Part shown: in pieces, positions 22,695-35,965 of the stretch
Layout of the letters: every line of letters begins with the position of its first letter
How positions within the stretch are numbered: position 1 is the stretch's first letter
From: Meghimatium bilineatum
Lineage: Eukaryota > Mollusca > Gastropoda > Stylommatophora > Philomycidae
Assembly (NCBI GenBank): GCA_034231615.1
Contig: CM067298.1
Location: 6,565,799-6,629,798 of the forward strand
Direction of reading: 5' to 3'
Length of the DNA: 64,000 nt
The notes under the pieces: model-generated
What the model was told of the DNA's origin: nothing
The model's input: only the letters and a program-made list of their open reading frames with translations
The model's database searches: none
Made by a program: the position numbers and the translations under genes

Positions 22695-25600
22695 AGAATG
22701 ACTGTGAGAGAGAGAGACTGAGTGAGAGAGACTGTGAGAGAATGACTGTGAGAGAGAGAGAGACTGTGTGAGAGAGACTGTGAGAGAAAGACTGTGAGAG
22801 AGAGAGACTGTGTGAGAGAGACTGTGAGAGAAAGACTGTGAGAGAGAGAGACTGAGAGAGAGACTGTGAGAGAGAGAGACTGTGAGAGAGAGACTGTGAG
22901 AGAAAGACTGTGAGAGAGAGAGACTGTGAGAGAGAGAGACTGTGAGAGAGACTGTGAGAGAGAGACTGTGAGAGAGAGAGACTGTGAGAGAAAGACTGTG
23001 AGAGAGAGAGACTGTGAGAGAGAGAGACTGTGAGAGAGACTGTGAGAGAGAGACTGTGAGAGAGAGAGACTGTGAGAGAGAGAGAGACTGTGAGAGAGAG
23101 ACTGTGAGAGAGACTGAGAGAGAGACTGTGAGAGAGAGAGACTGTGAGAGAGAGAGACTGTGTGAGAGAGACTGTGAGAGAAAGACTGTGAGAGAGAGAC
23201 TGTGAGAGAATGACTGTGAGAGAGAGAGACTGTGTGAGAGAGACTGTGAGAGAAAGACTGTGAGAGAGAGAGACTGAGAGAGAGACTGTGAGAGAGAGAC
23301 TGTGAGAGAGAGACTGAGAGAGAGACTGTGAGAGAGAGACTGTGAGAGAGAGAGACTGTGAGAGAGAGACTGTGAGAGAGAGAGACTGTGAGAGAGAGAC
23401 TGTGAGAGAGAGACTGTGAGAGAGAGACTTGAGAGAGACTGTGAGAGAGAGAGACTGTGAGAGAGAGACTGTGAGAGAGACTGTGAGAGAGAGAGACTGT
23501 GAGAGAGAGAGAGACTGTGAGAGAGAGACTGTGAGAGAGAGACTGTGAGAGAGAGAGACTGTGAGAGAGAGAGACTGTGAGAGAGAGACTGTGAGAGAGA
23601 GACTGTGAGAGAGAGACTGAGAGAGAGACTTGAGAGAGAGAGACTGTGAGAGAGAGAGACTGTGAGAGAGAGACTGTGAGAGAGAGAGACTGTGAGAGAG
23701 AGACTGTGAGAGAGAGAGACTGTGAGAGAGAGACTGTGAGAGAGAGACTGTGAGAGAGAGAGACTGTGAGAGAGAGACTGTGAGAGAGAGACTGTGAGAG
23801 AGAGACTTGAGAGAGACTGTGAGAGAGAGAGACTGTGAGAGAGAGACTGTGAGAGAGACTGTGAGAGAGAGAGACTGTGAGAGAGAGAGACTGTGAGAGA
23901 GAGACTGTGAGAGAGAGAGACTGTGAGAGAAAGACTGTGAGAGAAAGACTGTGAGAGAGAGACTGTGAGAGAGAGACTGTGTGAGAGAGACTGAGAGAGA
24001 GAGACTGTGTGAGAGAGACTGTGAGAGAAAGACTGTGAGAGAGAGACTGTGAGAGAGAGACTGTGAGAGAGAGACTGTGAGAGAAAGACTGTGAGAGAGA
24101 GAGACTGAGAGAGAGACTGTGAGAGAGAGACTGTGAGAGAGAGACTGAGAGAGAGACTGTGAGAGAGAGAGACTGTGAGAGAAAGACTGTGAGAGAGAGA
24201 CTGAGAGAGAGACTGTGAGAGAGAGAGACTGTGAGAGAGAGAGACTGTGAGAGAAAGACTGTGAGAGAGAGACTGTGAGAGAGAGACTGTGAGAGAGAGA
24301 CTGTGAGAGAGAGACTGTGTGAGAGAGACTGTGAGAGAGAGAGACTGTGAGAGAAAGACTGTGAGAGAGAGAGACTGTGAGAGAAAGACTGTGAGAGAAA
24401 GACTGTGAGAGAGAGACTGAGAGAGAGACTGTGAGAGAGAGACTGTGAGAGAGAGAGACTGTGAGAGAAAGACTGTGAGAGAAAGACTGTGAGAGAGAGA
24501 CTGTGAGAGAGAGACTGTGTGAGAAAGACTGTGAGAGAGAGAGACTGTGTGAGAGAGACTGTGAGAGAAAGACTGTGAGAGAGAGACTGTGAGAGAGAGA
24601 GACTGTGAGAGAGAGACTGTGAGAGAAAGACTGTGAGAGAGAGAGACTGAGAGAGAGACTGTGAGAGAGAGACTGTGAGAGAGACTGAGAGAGAGACTGT
24701 GAGAGAGAGAGACTGTGAGAGAAAGACTGTGAGAGAGAGACTGAGAGAGAGACTGTGAGAGAGAGAGACTGTGAGAGAGAGACTGTGAGAGAGAGAGACT
24801 GTGAGAGAGAGACTGTGAGAGAGAGAGACTGTGAGAGAGAGACTGTGAGAGAGAGACTGTGAGAGAGACTGTGAGAGAGAGAGACTGTGAGAGAGAGACT
24901 GTGAGAGAGACTGTGAGAGAGAGAGACTGTGAGAGAGAGAGAGACTGTGAGAGAGAGACTGTGAGAGAGAGACTGTGAGAGAGAGAGAGACTGTGAGAGA
25001 GAGAGACTGTGAGAGAGAGACTGTGAGAGAGAGACTGTGAGAGAGAGACTGAGAGAGAGACTTGAGAGAGAGATACTGTGAGAGAGAGACTGTGAGAGAG
25101 AGACTGTGAGAGAGAGAGACTGTGAGAGAGAGACTGTGAGAGAGAGAGACTGTGAGAGAGAGACTGTGAGAGAGAGACTGTGAGAGAGAGAGACTGTGAG
25201 AGAGAGACTGTGAGAGAGAGACTGTGAGAGAGAGACTTGAGAGAGACTGTGAGAGAGAGAGACTGTGAGAGAGAGACTGTGAGAGAGACTGTGAGAGAGA
25301 GAGACTGTGAGAGAGAGAGACTGTGAGAGAGAGACTGTGAGAGAGAGAGACTGTGAGAGAGAGACTGTGAGAGAGAGAGACTGTGAGAGAGAGACTGTGA
25401 GAGAAAGACTGTGAGAGAGAGACTGAGAGAGAGACTGTGAGAGAGAGACTGTGAGAGAGAGAGACTGTGAGAGAAAGACTGTGAGAGAAAGACTGTGAGA
25501 GAGAGACTGTGAGAGAGAGACTGTGTGAGAAAGACTGTGAGAGAGAGAGACTGTGTGAGAGAGACTGTGAGAGAGAGACTGTGAGAGAGAGACTGAGAGA

Positions 25601-28600
25601 GAGACTTGAGAGAGAGAGACTGTGAGAGAGAGAGACTGTGAGAGAGAGACTGTGAGAGAGAGAGACTGTGAGAGAGAGACTGTGAGAGAGAGAGACTGTG
25701 AGAGAGAGACTGTGAGAGAGAGACTGTGAGAGAGAGAGACTGTGAGAGAGAGACTGTGAGAGAGAGACTGTGAGAGAGAGACTTGAGAGAGACTGTGAGA
25801 GAGAGAGACTGTGAGAGAGAGACTGTGAGAGAGACTGTGAGAGAGAGAGACTGTGAGAGAGAGAGACTGTGAGAGAGAGACTGTGAGAGAGAGAGACTGT
25901 GAGAGAGAGACTGTGAGAGAGAGACTGTGAGAGAGAGACTGTGAGAGAAAGACTGTGAGAGAGAGACTGAGAGAGAGACTGTGAGAGAGAGACTGTGAGA
26001 GAGAGAGACTGTGAGAGAAAGACTGTGAGAGAAAGACTGTGAGAGAGAGACTGTGAGAGAGAGACTGTGTGAGAAAGACTGTGAGAGAGAGAGACTGTGT
26101 GAGAAAGACTGTGAGAGAGAGAGACTGTGAGAGAGAGACTGTGAGAGAGAGACTGTGAGAGAGAGACTGAGAGAGAGACTTGAGAGAGAGAGACTGTGAG
26201 AGAGAGAGACTGTGAGAGAGAGACTGTGAGAGAGAGAGACTGTGAGAGAGAGACTGTGAGAGAGAGAGACTGTGAGAGAGAGACTGTGAGAGAGAGACTG
26301 TGAGAGAGAGAGACTGTGAGAGAGAGACTGTGAGAGAGAGACTGTGAGAGAGAGACTTGAGAGAGACTGTGAGAGAGAGAGACTGTGAGAGAGAGACTGT
26401 GAGAGAGACTGTGAGAGAGAGAGACTGTGAGATAGAGAGTTTGTGAGAGAGAGACTGTGAGAGAGAGAGACTGTGAGAGAGAGACTGTGAGAGAGAGAGA
26501 CTGTGAGAGAGAGACTGTGAGAGAAAGACTGTGAGAGAGAGACTGAGAGAGAGACTGTGAGAGAGAGACTGTGAGAGAGAGAGACTGTGAGAGAAAGACT
26601 GTGAGAGAAAGACTGTGAGAGAGAGACTGTGAGAGAGAGACTGTGTGAGAAAGACTGTGAGAGAGAGAGACTGTGTGAGAGAGACTGTGAGAGAAAGACT
26701 GTGAGAGAGAGACTGTGAGAGAGAGAGACTGTGAGAGAGAGACTGTGAGAGAAAGACTGTGAGAGAGAGAGACTGAGAGAGAGACTGTGAGAGAGAGACT
26801 GTGAGAGAGAGACTGAGAGAGAGACTGTGAGAGAGAGAGACTGTGAGAGAAAGACTGTGAGAGAGAGACTGAGAGAGAGACTGTGAGAGAGAGACTGTGA
26901 GAGAGAGACTGTGAGAGAGAGAGACTGTGAGAGAGAGACTGTGAGAGAGAGAGACTGTGAGAGAGAGACTGTGAGAGAGAGACTGTGAGAGAGAGACTTG
27001 AGAGAGACTGTGAGAGAGAGAGACTGTGAGAGAGAGACTGTGAGAGAGACTGTGAGAGAGAGAGACTGTGAGAGAGAGAGAGACTGTGAGAGAGAGACTG
27101 TGAGAGAGACTGTGAGAGAGAGAGACTGTGAGAGAGAGACTGTGAGAGAGAGACTGTGAGAGAGAGACTGTGAGAGAGAGACTGAGAGAGAGACTTGAGA
27201 GAGAGAGACTGTGAGAGAGAGAGACTGTGAGAGAGAGACTGTGAGAGAGAGAGACTGTGAGAGAGAGACTGTGAGAGAGAGAGACTGTGAGAGAGAGACT
27301 GTGAGAGAGAGACTGTGAGAGAGAGAGACTGTGAGAGAGAGACTGTGAGAGAGAGAGACTGTGAGAGAGAGACTGTGAGAGAGAGACTGTGAGAGAGAGA
27401 GACTGTGAGAGAGAGACTGTGAGAGAGAGAGACTGTGAGAGAGAGACTGTGAGAGAGAGAGACTGTGAGAGAGAGACTGTGAGAGAGAGAGACTGTGAGA
27501 GAGAGACTGTGAGAGAGAGACTGTGAGAGAGAGAGACTGTGAGAGAGAGACTGTGAGAGAGAGACTGTGAGAGAGAGACTGTGAGAGAGACTGAGAGAGA
27601 GACTGTGAGAGAGAGAGAGACTGTGAGAGAGAGACTGTGAGAGAGACTGAGAGAGAGACTGTGAGAGAGAGAGACTGTGAGAGAGAGAGACTGTGTGAGA
27701 GAGACTGTGAGAGAAAGACTGTGAGAGAGAGACTGTGAGAGAATGACTGTGAGAGAGAGAGACTGTGTGAGAGAGACTGTGAGAGAAAGACTGTGAGAGA
27801 GAGAGACTGAGAGAGAGACTGTGAGAGAGAGACTGTGAGAGAGAGACTGAGAGAGAGACTGTGAGAGAGAGACTGTGAGAGAGAGAGACTGTGAGAGAGA
27901 GACTGTGAGAGAGAGAGACTGTGAGAGAGAGACTGTGAGAGAGAGACTGTGAGAGAGAGACTTGAGAGAGACTGTGAGAGAGAGAGACTGTGAGAGAGAG
28001 AGACTGTGAGAGAGACTGTGAGAGAGAGAGACTGTGAGAGAGAGAGAGACTGTGAGAGAGAGACTGTGAGAGAGAGACTGTGAGAGAGAGAGACTGTGAG
28101 AGAGAGAGACTGTGAGAGAGAGACTGTGAGAGAGAGACTGTGAGAGAGAGACTGAGAGAGAGACTTGAGAGAGAGAGACTGTGAGAGAGAGAGACTGTGA
28201 GAGAGAGACTGTGAGAGAGAGAGACTGTGAGAGAGAGACTGTGAGAGAGAGAGACTGTGAGAGAGAGACTGTGAGAGAGAGACTGTGAGAGAGAGAGACT
28301 GTGAGAGAGAGACTGTGAGAGAGAGACTGTGAGAGAGAGACTTGAGAGAGACTGTGAGAGAGAGAGACTGTGAGAGAGAGACTGTGAGAGAGACTGTGAG
28401 AGAGAGAGACTGTGAGAGAGAGAGACTGTGAGAGAGAGACTGTGAGAGAGAGAGACTGTGAGAGAAAGACTGTGAGAGAAAGACTGTGAGAGAGAGACTG
28501 TGAGAGAGAGACTGTGTGAGAGAGACTGAGAGAGAGAGACTGTGTGAGAGAGACTGTGAGAGAAAGACTGTGAGAGAGAGACTGTGAGAGAGAGACTGTG

Positions 28601-31600
28601 AGAGAGAGACTGTGAGAGAAAGACTGTGAGAGAGAGAGACTGAGAGAGAGACTGTGAGAGAGAGACTGTGAGAGAGAGACTGAGAGAGAGACTGTGAGAG
28701 AGAGAGACTGTGAGAGAAAGACTGTGAGAGAGAGACTGAGAGAGAGACTGTGAGAGAGAGAGACTGTGAGAGAGAGAGACTGTGAGAGAAAGACTGTGAG
28801 AGAGAGACTGTGAGAGAGAGACTGTGAGAGAGAGACTGTGAGAGAGAGACTGTGTGAGAGAGACTGTGAGAGAGAGAGACTGTGAGAGAAAGACTGTGAG
28901 AGAGAGAGACTGTGAGAGAAAGACTGTGAGAGAAAGACTGTGAGAGAGAGACTGAGAGAGAGACTGTGAGAGAGAGACTGTGAGAGAGAGAGACTGTGAG
29001 AGAAAGACTGTGAGAGAAAGACTGTGAGAGAGAGACTGTGAGAGAGAGACTGTGTGAGAAAGACTGTGAGAGAGAGAGACTGTGTGAGAGAGACTGTGAG
29101 AGAAAGACTGTGAGAGAGAGACTGTGAGAGAGAGAGACTGTGAGAGAGAGACTGTGAGAGAAAGACTGTGAGAGAGAGAGACTGAGAGAGAGACTGTGAG
29201 AGAGAGACTGTGAGAGAGACTGAGAGAGAGACTGTGAGAGAGAGAGACTGTGAGAGAAAGACTGTGAGAGAGAGACTGAGAGAGAGACTGTGAGAGAGAG
29301 AGACTGTGAGAGAGAGACTGTGAGAGAGAGAGACTGTGAGAGAGAGACTGTGAGAGAGAGAGACTGTGAGAGAGAGACTGTGAGAGAGAGACTGTGAGAG
29401 AGACTGTGAGAGAGAGAGACTGTGAGAGAGAGACTGTGAGAGAGACTGTGAGAGAGAGAGACTGTGAGAGAGAGAGAGACTGTGAGAGAGAGACTGTGAG
29501 AGAGAGACTGTGAGAGAGAGAGAGACTGTGAGAGAGAGAGACTGTGAGAGAGAGACTGTGAGAGAGAGACTGTGAGAGAGAGACTGAGAGAGAGACTTGA
29601 GAGAGAGATACTGTGAGAGAGAGACTGTGAGAGAGAGACTGTGAGAGAGAGAGACTGTGAGAGAGAGACTGTGAGAGAGAGAGACTGTGAGAGAGAGACT
29701 GTGAGAGAGAGACTGTGAGAGAGAGAGACTGTGAGAGAGAGACTGTGAGAGAGAGACTGTGAGAGAGAGACTTGAGAGAGACTGTGAGAGAGAGAGACTG
29801 TGAGAGAGAGACTGTGAGAGAGACTGTGAGAGAGAGAGACTGTGAGAGAGAGAGACTGTGAGAGAGAGACTGTGAGAGAGAGAGACTGTGAGAGAGAGAC
29901 TGTGAGAGAGAGAGACTGTGAGAGAGAGACTGTGAGAGAAAGACTGTGAGAGAGAGACTGAGAGAGAGACTGTGAGAGAGAGACTGTGAGAGAGAGAGAC
30001 TGTGAGAGAAAGACTGTGAGAGAAAGACTGTGAGAGAGAGACTGTGAGAGAGAGACTGTGTGAGAAAGACTGTGAGAGAGAGAGACTGTGTGAGAGAGAC
30101 TGTGAGAGAGAGACTGTGAGAGAGAGACTGAGAGAGAGACTTGAGAGAGAGAGACTGTGAGAGAGAGAGACTGTGAGAGAGAGACTGTGAGAGAGAGAGA
30201 CTGTGAGAGAGAGACTGTGAGAGAGAGAGACTGTGAGAGAGAGACTGTGAGAGAGAGACTGTGAGAGAGAGAGACTGTGAGAGAGAGACTGTGAGAGAGA
30301 GACTGTGAGAGAGAGACTTGAGAGAGACTGTGAGAGAGAGAGACTGTGAGAGAGAGACTGTGAGAGAGACTGTGAGAGAGAGAGACTGTGAGAGAGAGAG
30401 ACTGTGAGAGAGAGACTGTGAGAGAGAGAGACTGTGAGAGAGAGACTGTGAGAGAGAGACTGTGAGAGAGAGACTGTGAGAGAAAGACTGTGAGAGAGAG
30501 ACTGAGAGAGAGACTGTGAGAGAGAGACTGTGAGAGAGAGAGACTGTGAGAGAAAGACTGTGAGAGAAAGACTGTGAGAGAGAGACTGTGAGAGAGAGAC
30601 TGTGTGAGAAGAGACTGTGAGAGAGAGACTGTGTGAGAAGACTGTGAGAGAGAGAGACTGTGAGAGAGAGACTGTGAGAGAGAGACTGTGAGAGAGAGAC
30701 TGAGAGAGAGACTTGAGAGAGAGAGACTGTGAGAGAGAGAGACTGTGAGAGAGAGACTGTGAGAGAGAGAGACTGTGAGAGAGAGACTGTGAGAGAGAGA
30801 GACTGTGAGAGAGAGACTGTGAGAGAGAGACTGTGAGAGAGAGAGACTGTGAGAGAGAGACTGTGAGAGAGAGACTGTGAGAGAGAGACTTGAGAGAGAC
30901 TGTGAGAGAGAGAGACTGTGAGAGAGAGACTGTGAGAGAGACTGTGAGAGAGAGAGACTGTGAGATAGAGAGACTGTGAGAGAGAGACTGTGAGAGAGAG
31001 ACTGTGAGAGAGAGACTGTGAGAGAGAGAGACTGTGAGAGAGAGACTGTGAGAGAAAGACTGTGAGAGAGAGACTGAGAGAGAGACTGTGAGAGAGAGAC
31101 TGTGAGAGAGAGAGACTGTGAGAGAAGAGACTGTGAGAGAGAGACTGTGAGAGAGAGACTGTGAGAGAGAGACTGTGTGAGAGAGACTGTGAGAGAGAGA
31201 GACTGTGTGAGAGAGACTGTGAGAGAGAGACTGTGAGAGAGAGACTGAGAGAGAGACTTGAGAGAGAGAGACTGTGAGAGAGAGAGACTGTGAGAGAGAG
31301 ACTGTGAGAGAGAGAGACTGTGAGAGAGAGACTGTGAGAGAGAGAGACTGTGAGAGAGAGACTGTGAGAGAGAGACTGTGAGAGAGAGAGACTGTGAGAG
31401 AGAGACTGTGAGAGAGAGACTGTGAGAGAGAGACTTGAGAGAGACTGTGAGAGAGAGAGACTGTGAGAGAGAGACTGTGAGAGAGACTGTGAGAGAGAGA
31501 GACTGTGAGAGAGAGAGACTGTGAGAGAGAGACTGTGAGAGAGAGAGACTGTGAGAGAGAGACTGTGAGAGAGAGACTGTGAGAGAGAGACTGTGAGAGA

Positions 31601-33241
31601 AAGACTGTGAGAGAGAGACTGAGAGAGAGACTGTGAGAGAGAGACTGTGAGAGAGAGAGACTGTGAGAGAGAAGACTGTGAGAGAGAGACTGTGAGAGAG
31701 AGAGACTGTGAGAGAGAGACTGTGTGAGAAAGACTGTGAGAGAGAGAGACTGTGTGAGAGAGACTGTGAGAGAGAGAGACTGTGAGAGAGAGACTGTGAG
31801 AGAGAGACTGTGAGAGAGAGACTGAGAGAGAGACTGTGAGAGAGAGAGACTGTGAGAGAGAGACTGTGAGAGAGAGACTGTGAGAGAGAGAGACTGTGAG
31901 AGAGAGACTGTGAGAGAGAGAGACTGTGAGAGAGAGACTGTGAGAGAGAGACTGTGAGAGAGAGAGACTGTGAGAGAGAGACTGTGAGAGAGAGACTGTG
32001 AGAGAGAGACTGAGAGAGACTGTGAGAGAGAGAGACTGTGAGAGAGAGACTGTGAGAGAAGACTGTGAGAGAGAGAGACTGTGAGAGAGAGTTGTGAGAG
32101 AGAGACTGTGAGAGAGAGAGACTGTGAGAGAGAGACTGTGAGAGAGAGAGACTGTGAGAGAGAGACTGTGAGAGAGAGACTGTGAGAGAGAGACTGAGAG
32201 AGAGACTGTGAGAGAGAGACTGTGAGAGAGAGACTGTGAGAGAGAGACTGTGAGAGAAGAGACTGTGAGAGAGAGACTGTGAGAGAGAGACTGTGAGAGA
32301 GAGACTGTGAGAGAGAGAGACTGTGAGAGAGAGACTGTGAGAGAAGACTGTGAGAGAGAGACTGTGAGAGAGAGAGACTGTGAGAGAGAGACTGTGAGAG
32401 AGAAGACTGTGAGAGAGAGAGACTGAGAGAGAGAGACTGTGAGAGAGAGACTGTGAGAGAGAGACTGAGAGAGAGACTGTGAGAGAGAGAGACTGTGAGA
32501 GAAAGACTGTGAGAGAGAGACTGTGAGAGAGAGACTGTGAGAGAGAGACTGTGAGAGAGAGACTGTGAGAGAGAGAGACTGTGAGAGAGAGACTGTGAGA
32601 GAGAGACTGTGAGAGAGAGACTGTGAGAGAGAGACTGTGAGAGAGAGACTGTGAGAGAGACTGTGAGAGAGAGAGACTGTGAGAGAGAGACTGTGAGAGA
32701 GACTGTGAGAGAGAGAGACTGTGAGAGAGAGAGAGACTGTGAGAGAGAGACTGTGAGAGAGAGACTGTGAGAGAGAGAGACTGTGAGAGAGAGACTGTGA
32801 GAGAGAGACTGTGAGAGAGAGAGACTGTGAGAGAGAGACTGTGAGAGAGACTGTGAGAGAGAGAGACTGTGAGAGAGAGAGACTGTGAGAGAGAGACTGT
32901 GAGAGAGAGAGACTGTGAGAGAGAGACTGTGAGAGAGAGAGACTGTGAGAGAGAGACTGTGAGAGAGAGACTGTGAGAGAGAGAGACTGTGAGAGAGAGA
33001 CTGTGAGAGAGAGAGACTGTGAGAGAGAGACTGTGAGAGAGAGACTGTGAGAGAGAGAGACTGTGAGAGAGAGACTGTGAGAGAGAGAGACTGTGAGAGA
33101 GAGAGACTGTGAGAGAGAGAGACTGTGAGAGAGAGACTGTGAGAGAGAGAGACTGTGAGAGAGAGACTGTGAGAGAGAGACTGTGAGAGAGACTGTGAGA
33201 GAGAGACTGTGAGAGAGAGACTGTGAGAGAGAGACTGTGAG
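22695..33241. repeat. GA-rich satellite, 14/16-bp units, 10.5 kb up to the gap (copy A)
   Basis: Units are ACTGTGAGAGAGAG (14 bp) and the 16-bp form with one extra GA, with variants GAAAGACTG, GACTGTGTGAG, GACTGAGAG and GACTTGAG. Rare variants recur at fixed long distances, revealing modules of about 0.55 kb and about 4.53 kb. The array runs straight into the 100-N gap, so its true length is unknown. After about 30.6 kb, GAAGAG/GAAGACTG indels become commoner, which may reflect poorer consensus near a contig end. Repeat-peptide frames are not genes. Confidence 0.98.
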
Positions 33242-33341
33242 NNNNNNNNNNNNNNNNNNNNNNNNNNNNNNNNNNNNNNNNNNNNNNNNNNNNNNNNNNN
33301 NNNNNNNNNNNNNNNNNNNNNNNNNNNNNNNNNNNNNNNNN
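33242..33341. other. Assembly gap of 100 N
   Basis: Exactly 100 unknown bases, a conventional placeholder for a gap of unknown size. The left side is the middle of the GA satellite and the right side is the middle of a LINE fragment matching 9840. Confidence 1.
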
Positions 33342-33612
33342 TGGGTGTGAAATGAGGTGTCTAAGAAAAGCTACAATCAGAAAAATTTGAGATCACGCGA
33401 GGAAGAAAGAATTATAAGAATTGTTGAAACAACATATGTGGTCAAATATATTGCAAAACAGAGACTGACATGGTTTAATCACTCCATGAGAAATATTCCT
33501 TATTGGCCAGCGGCAAGAGCATACCGCATGAAAATGAAAACAGCAAGATACTGAGGAAGATCAAGACGAAGGTGGATTGAAGGAGTTACCAGCATTTTGA
33601 GAAGTCACAATA
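33342..33612 (+). pseudogene. RTE-like LINE C-terminal fragment (copy B)
   Basis: Same fragment as 9840-10110, starting at the gap. An open stretch (33357-33554) reads RIVETTYVVKYIAKQRLTWF, then a NIPYWPAARA block, a stop, and GRSRRRWIEG. The R-L-x-W-x-x-H and R-x-R-R-W-I layout identifies the post-RT tail of an RTE-like polyprotein. Substitutions relative to copy A (for example AATTTGAGATC against AATGTGTGATC) open or close frames, as expected of neutrally drifting pseudogenes. Confidence 0.65.
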
Positions 33613-33621
33613 TTCTTGATT

Positions 33622-33887
33622 CTTGGTATCATCTCTGTCCATTTTGTGTGGGTATTGGTTATCTTTTCTGTCCATGGCCCTGGCGTGTGGGTGTCGGTTT
33701 ATCATCTCTGTCCATTTTGTGCGGGTGTTGGTTATCTTTTCTGTCCATGTTCTGTGGGTTTGTTTTATCTTCTCTGTCAATGGCGTGTGGGTGTCGGTTT
33801 ATCATCCCTGTCCATGCTGTGCGTACGTTGATTATCCTGACTGTCTGTGCCGCGTGGGTGTTGGTATATTATCATGTCTGTCAACCA
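33622..33887. repeat. 36-bp-class minisatellite, GT-rich (copy B)
   Basis: Counterpart of 10120-10385, with a few substitutions. The 148-codon frame (33597-34043) is kept. Confidence 0.75.
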
Positions 33888-35111
33888 ACTTGTATCTCAT
33901 GTAAGTTACAATATTACTGCACATCAAGCGACCAAACGTGCCATAACCCACAAACCGATTTATCATTGAATCCTGCGACGCCTAACAGCAAAAGAAGAGA
34001 AAAAGCAATAGGTAGATTATGTAACAAATATGAGAATTATTAAAAAGGCAAATTTCATGGAAATAAACTTGTAGACACAACAAATGAGATATTTATATGG
34101 TTGAAGTGACGTCAAACAATTTCATACTGTCTGACCGTCTCAAATGAAAAAGGTTCTGGAAAATGCTTAGATTAATTGACATATATCAAACATACTAGAA
34201 AACCTAATTAACGAGATGGAATTACGCGTTTGAGCTACAGATGGGGACATACTGTCTCGTGCTGGCTAGGGCATGGGTTCTCACACGTTTCATACGATGA
34301 GAACCGCCCATATATGTGTTACCATAACATAGAATAGGACGAAAGTAAAACTAAAAGTGAACGTAAAAACTGACATTTTAAGCCTTCTTCATTGTACCGT
34401 ACCTCGATTCGTGTAGGAATCATGGAAGTAATTTAATATTTTTTAAAACACAAATTCGACTCTTATATCTTGGTCATTTTTGTGTTCACAAACGTAACGG
34501 TTATTTCCCTTTAAATTCAGATGTTTTTCGATGTATCCATGAAACTGTGAAGATAATACATGGTTTGTTTCATATCATGTTAGTTTTTTTTTAATTCGTA
34601 GAATCAATTTTTCTCAATAAATTGTGTAATTGAAATTTATGTGAGCTTAATTATTTTCATTTTAGTTAGATTTCTAAATGATACTACTTTACGTATTTCT
34701 GCATTCAGTTGTTATACTTCTTTACCTCCTAAAACACATCATTAAAAAAATGTGATACAACAGCTATAGAAAAATGAATATACAAGCTTTCTTTAATTTA
34801 TTTGTACATATTGCACATACAATATTCATTCAACATATGTGTAACATGGAACAACCTTGCATGGTGTAATAGTGTAATTGTCGATTAAAAATACATTACA
34901 CCAACAACTTTATGATGATAATTGTGATCAGGGTGATGGTGATGGAGGTGATAAAACCTCAAGCGTGTACGCATTTGTCGCTCATATTCCCTACGTCCGG
35001 AAACGAAATTTGACTTTCATCTCCAGATTGATGTTTCTCTGGATTTCTTTTGACTTAAAATATTTTGAGAAATTCAGCGAGTTCCGAATGTCAACTTTAA
35101 TAAATGTAGCA
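33888..35111. other. Non-coding, A+T-rich (copy B)
   Basis: Counterpart of about 10386-11611. No gene recognised. Confidence 0.4.
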
Positions 35112-35203
35112 TGTGAAGTGCACGGTAGCTGTGGAGTGCACTGTATATGTGAAGTGTACTGTAGATGTGGAGTGTACTTTAGATGTGTAGTGAAGTGTAG
35201 CTT
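35112..35203. repeat. 18-bp minisatellite (copy B)
   Basis: Counterpart of 11612-11706. Confidence 0.85.
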
Positions 35204-35525
35204 TAGCAGGTCTTCAACTACGATTGGAACGATTTTGTGACTCTTAAATTTTCAGGCTGACCGCACATAAAATGATTGCTTTCAGCTGTCCTGATATGGA
35301 TCTTCATAAGCAATCTTCATCCCAACGGTCATACAACGAGCCTACAGCAAACATCCTTAGTCGCACCTTGCGATATGCATGGCAGGTTATGATATTACTA
35401 TAACTTCCTTTCATTTCTAGCCCCGGTAACACGGCTTGGGTATACGGTAATCGGATGCGATTGTTTACAGTTTGTGTCATGACATACACATAATTAAAAA
35501 AAGATTGAAGAAGGAGATGGGGGAC

Positions 35526-35625
35526 GGAGAGAAAGAGGGAGAGAGAGAGAAAGAGGGAGAGAGAGAACGAGGGAGAGAGAGAGAAAGAGGGAGAGAGAGA
35601 GAGAACGAAGGAGAGAGAGAACGAC
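35526..35625. repeat. GA-rich tract (copy B)
   Basis: Shorter version of 12013-12135. Confidence 0.9.
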
Positions 35626-35709
35626 ATAGCACCCCCCTCCCCCTAGGATCACGAAAAGAGAAAACAGACAAGACAATTTGAAAGAACGTGCATGAGAGCG
35701 CACTTATAA

Positions 35710-35965
35710 ATAATGAAATATAGAGAGGAAGAAATGTGAGCGAGACATACAGAGCCCTGAGGAGCAATGAAATATAGAAAAGGAGAAATGAGAGCGAGGT
35801 ATTGAGCACTGTGAGGAGTAATCAAGTATGGAGGGAGAAATGTGAGCTAGACATAGATAGCCCTGAGGAAATATAGAGAGGGAGAAATGAGGCAGACATA
35901 AAGCGCCCTGAGGAATAATGAAATATATAAAGGGAGAAACGAGAGCGAGGTATTAAGCACTATGA
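35710..35965. repeat. About 55-bp minisatellite (copy B)
   Basis: Counterpart of 12215-12480. Confidence 0.8.

Noticed and set aside
22695..33241. A coding repeat protein in the GA satellite (for example 23014-23205)
   Set aside because: Units of 14 and 16 bp shift the frame constantly. Only short frames survive by chance.
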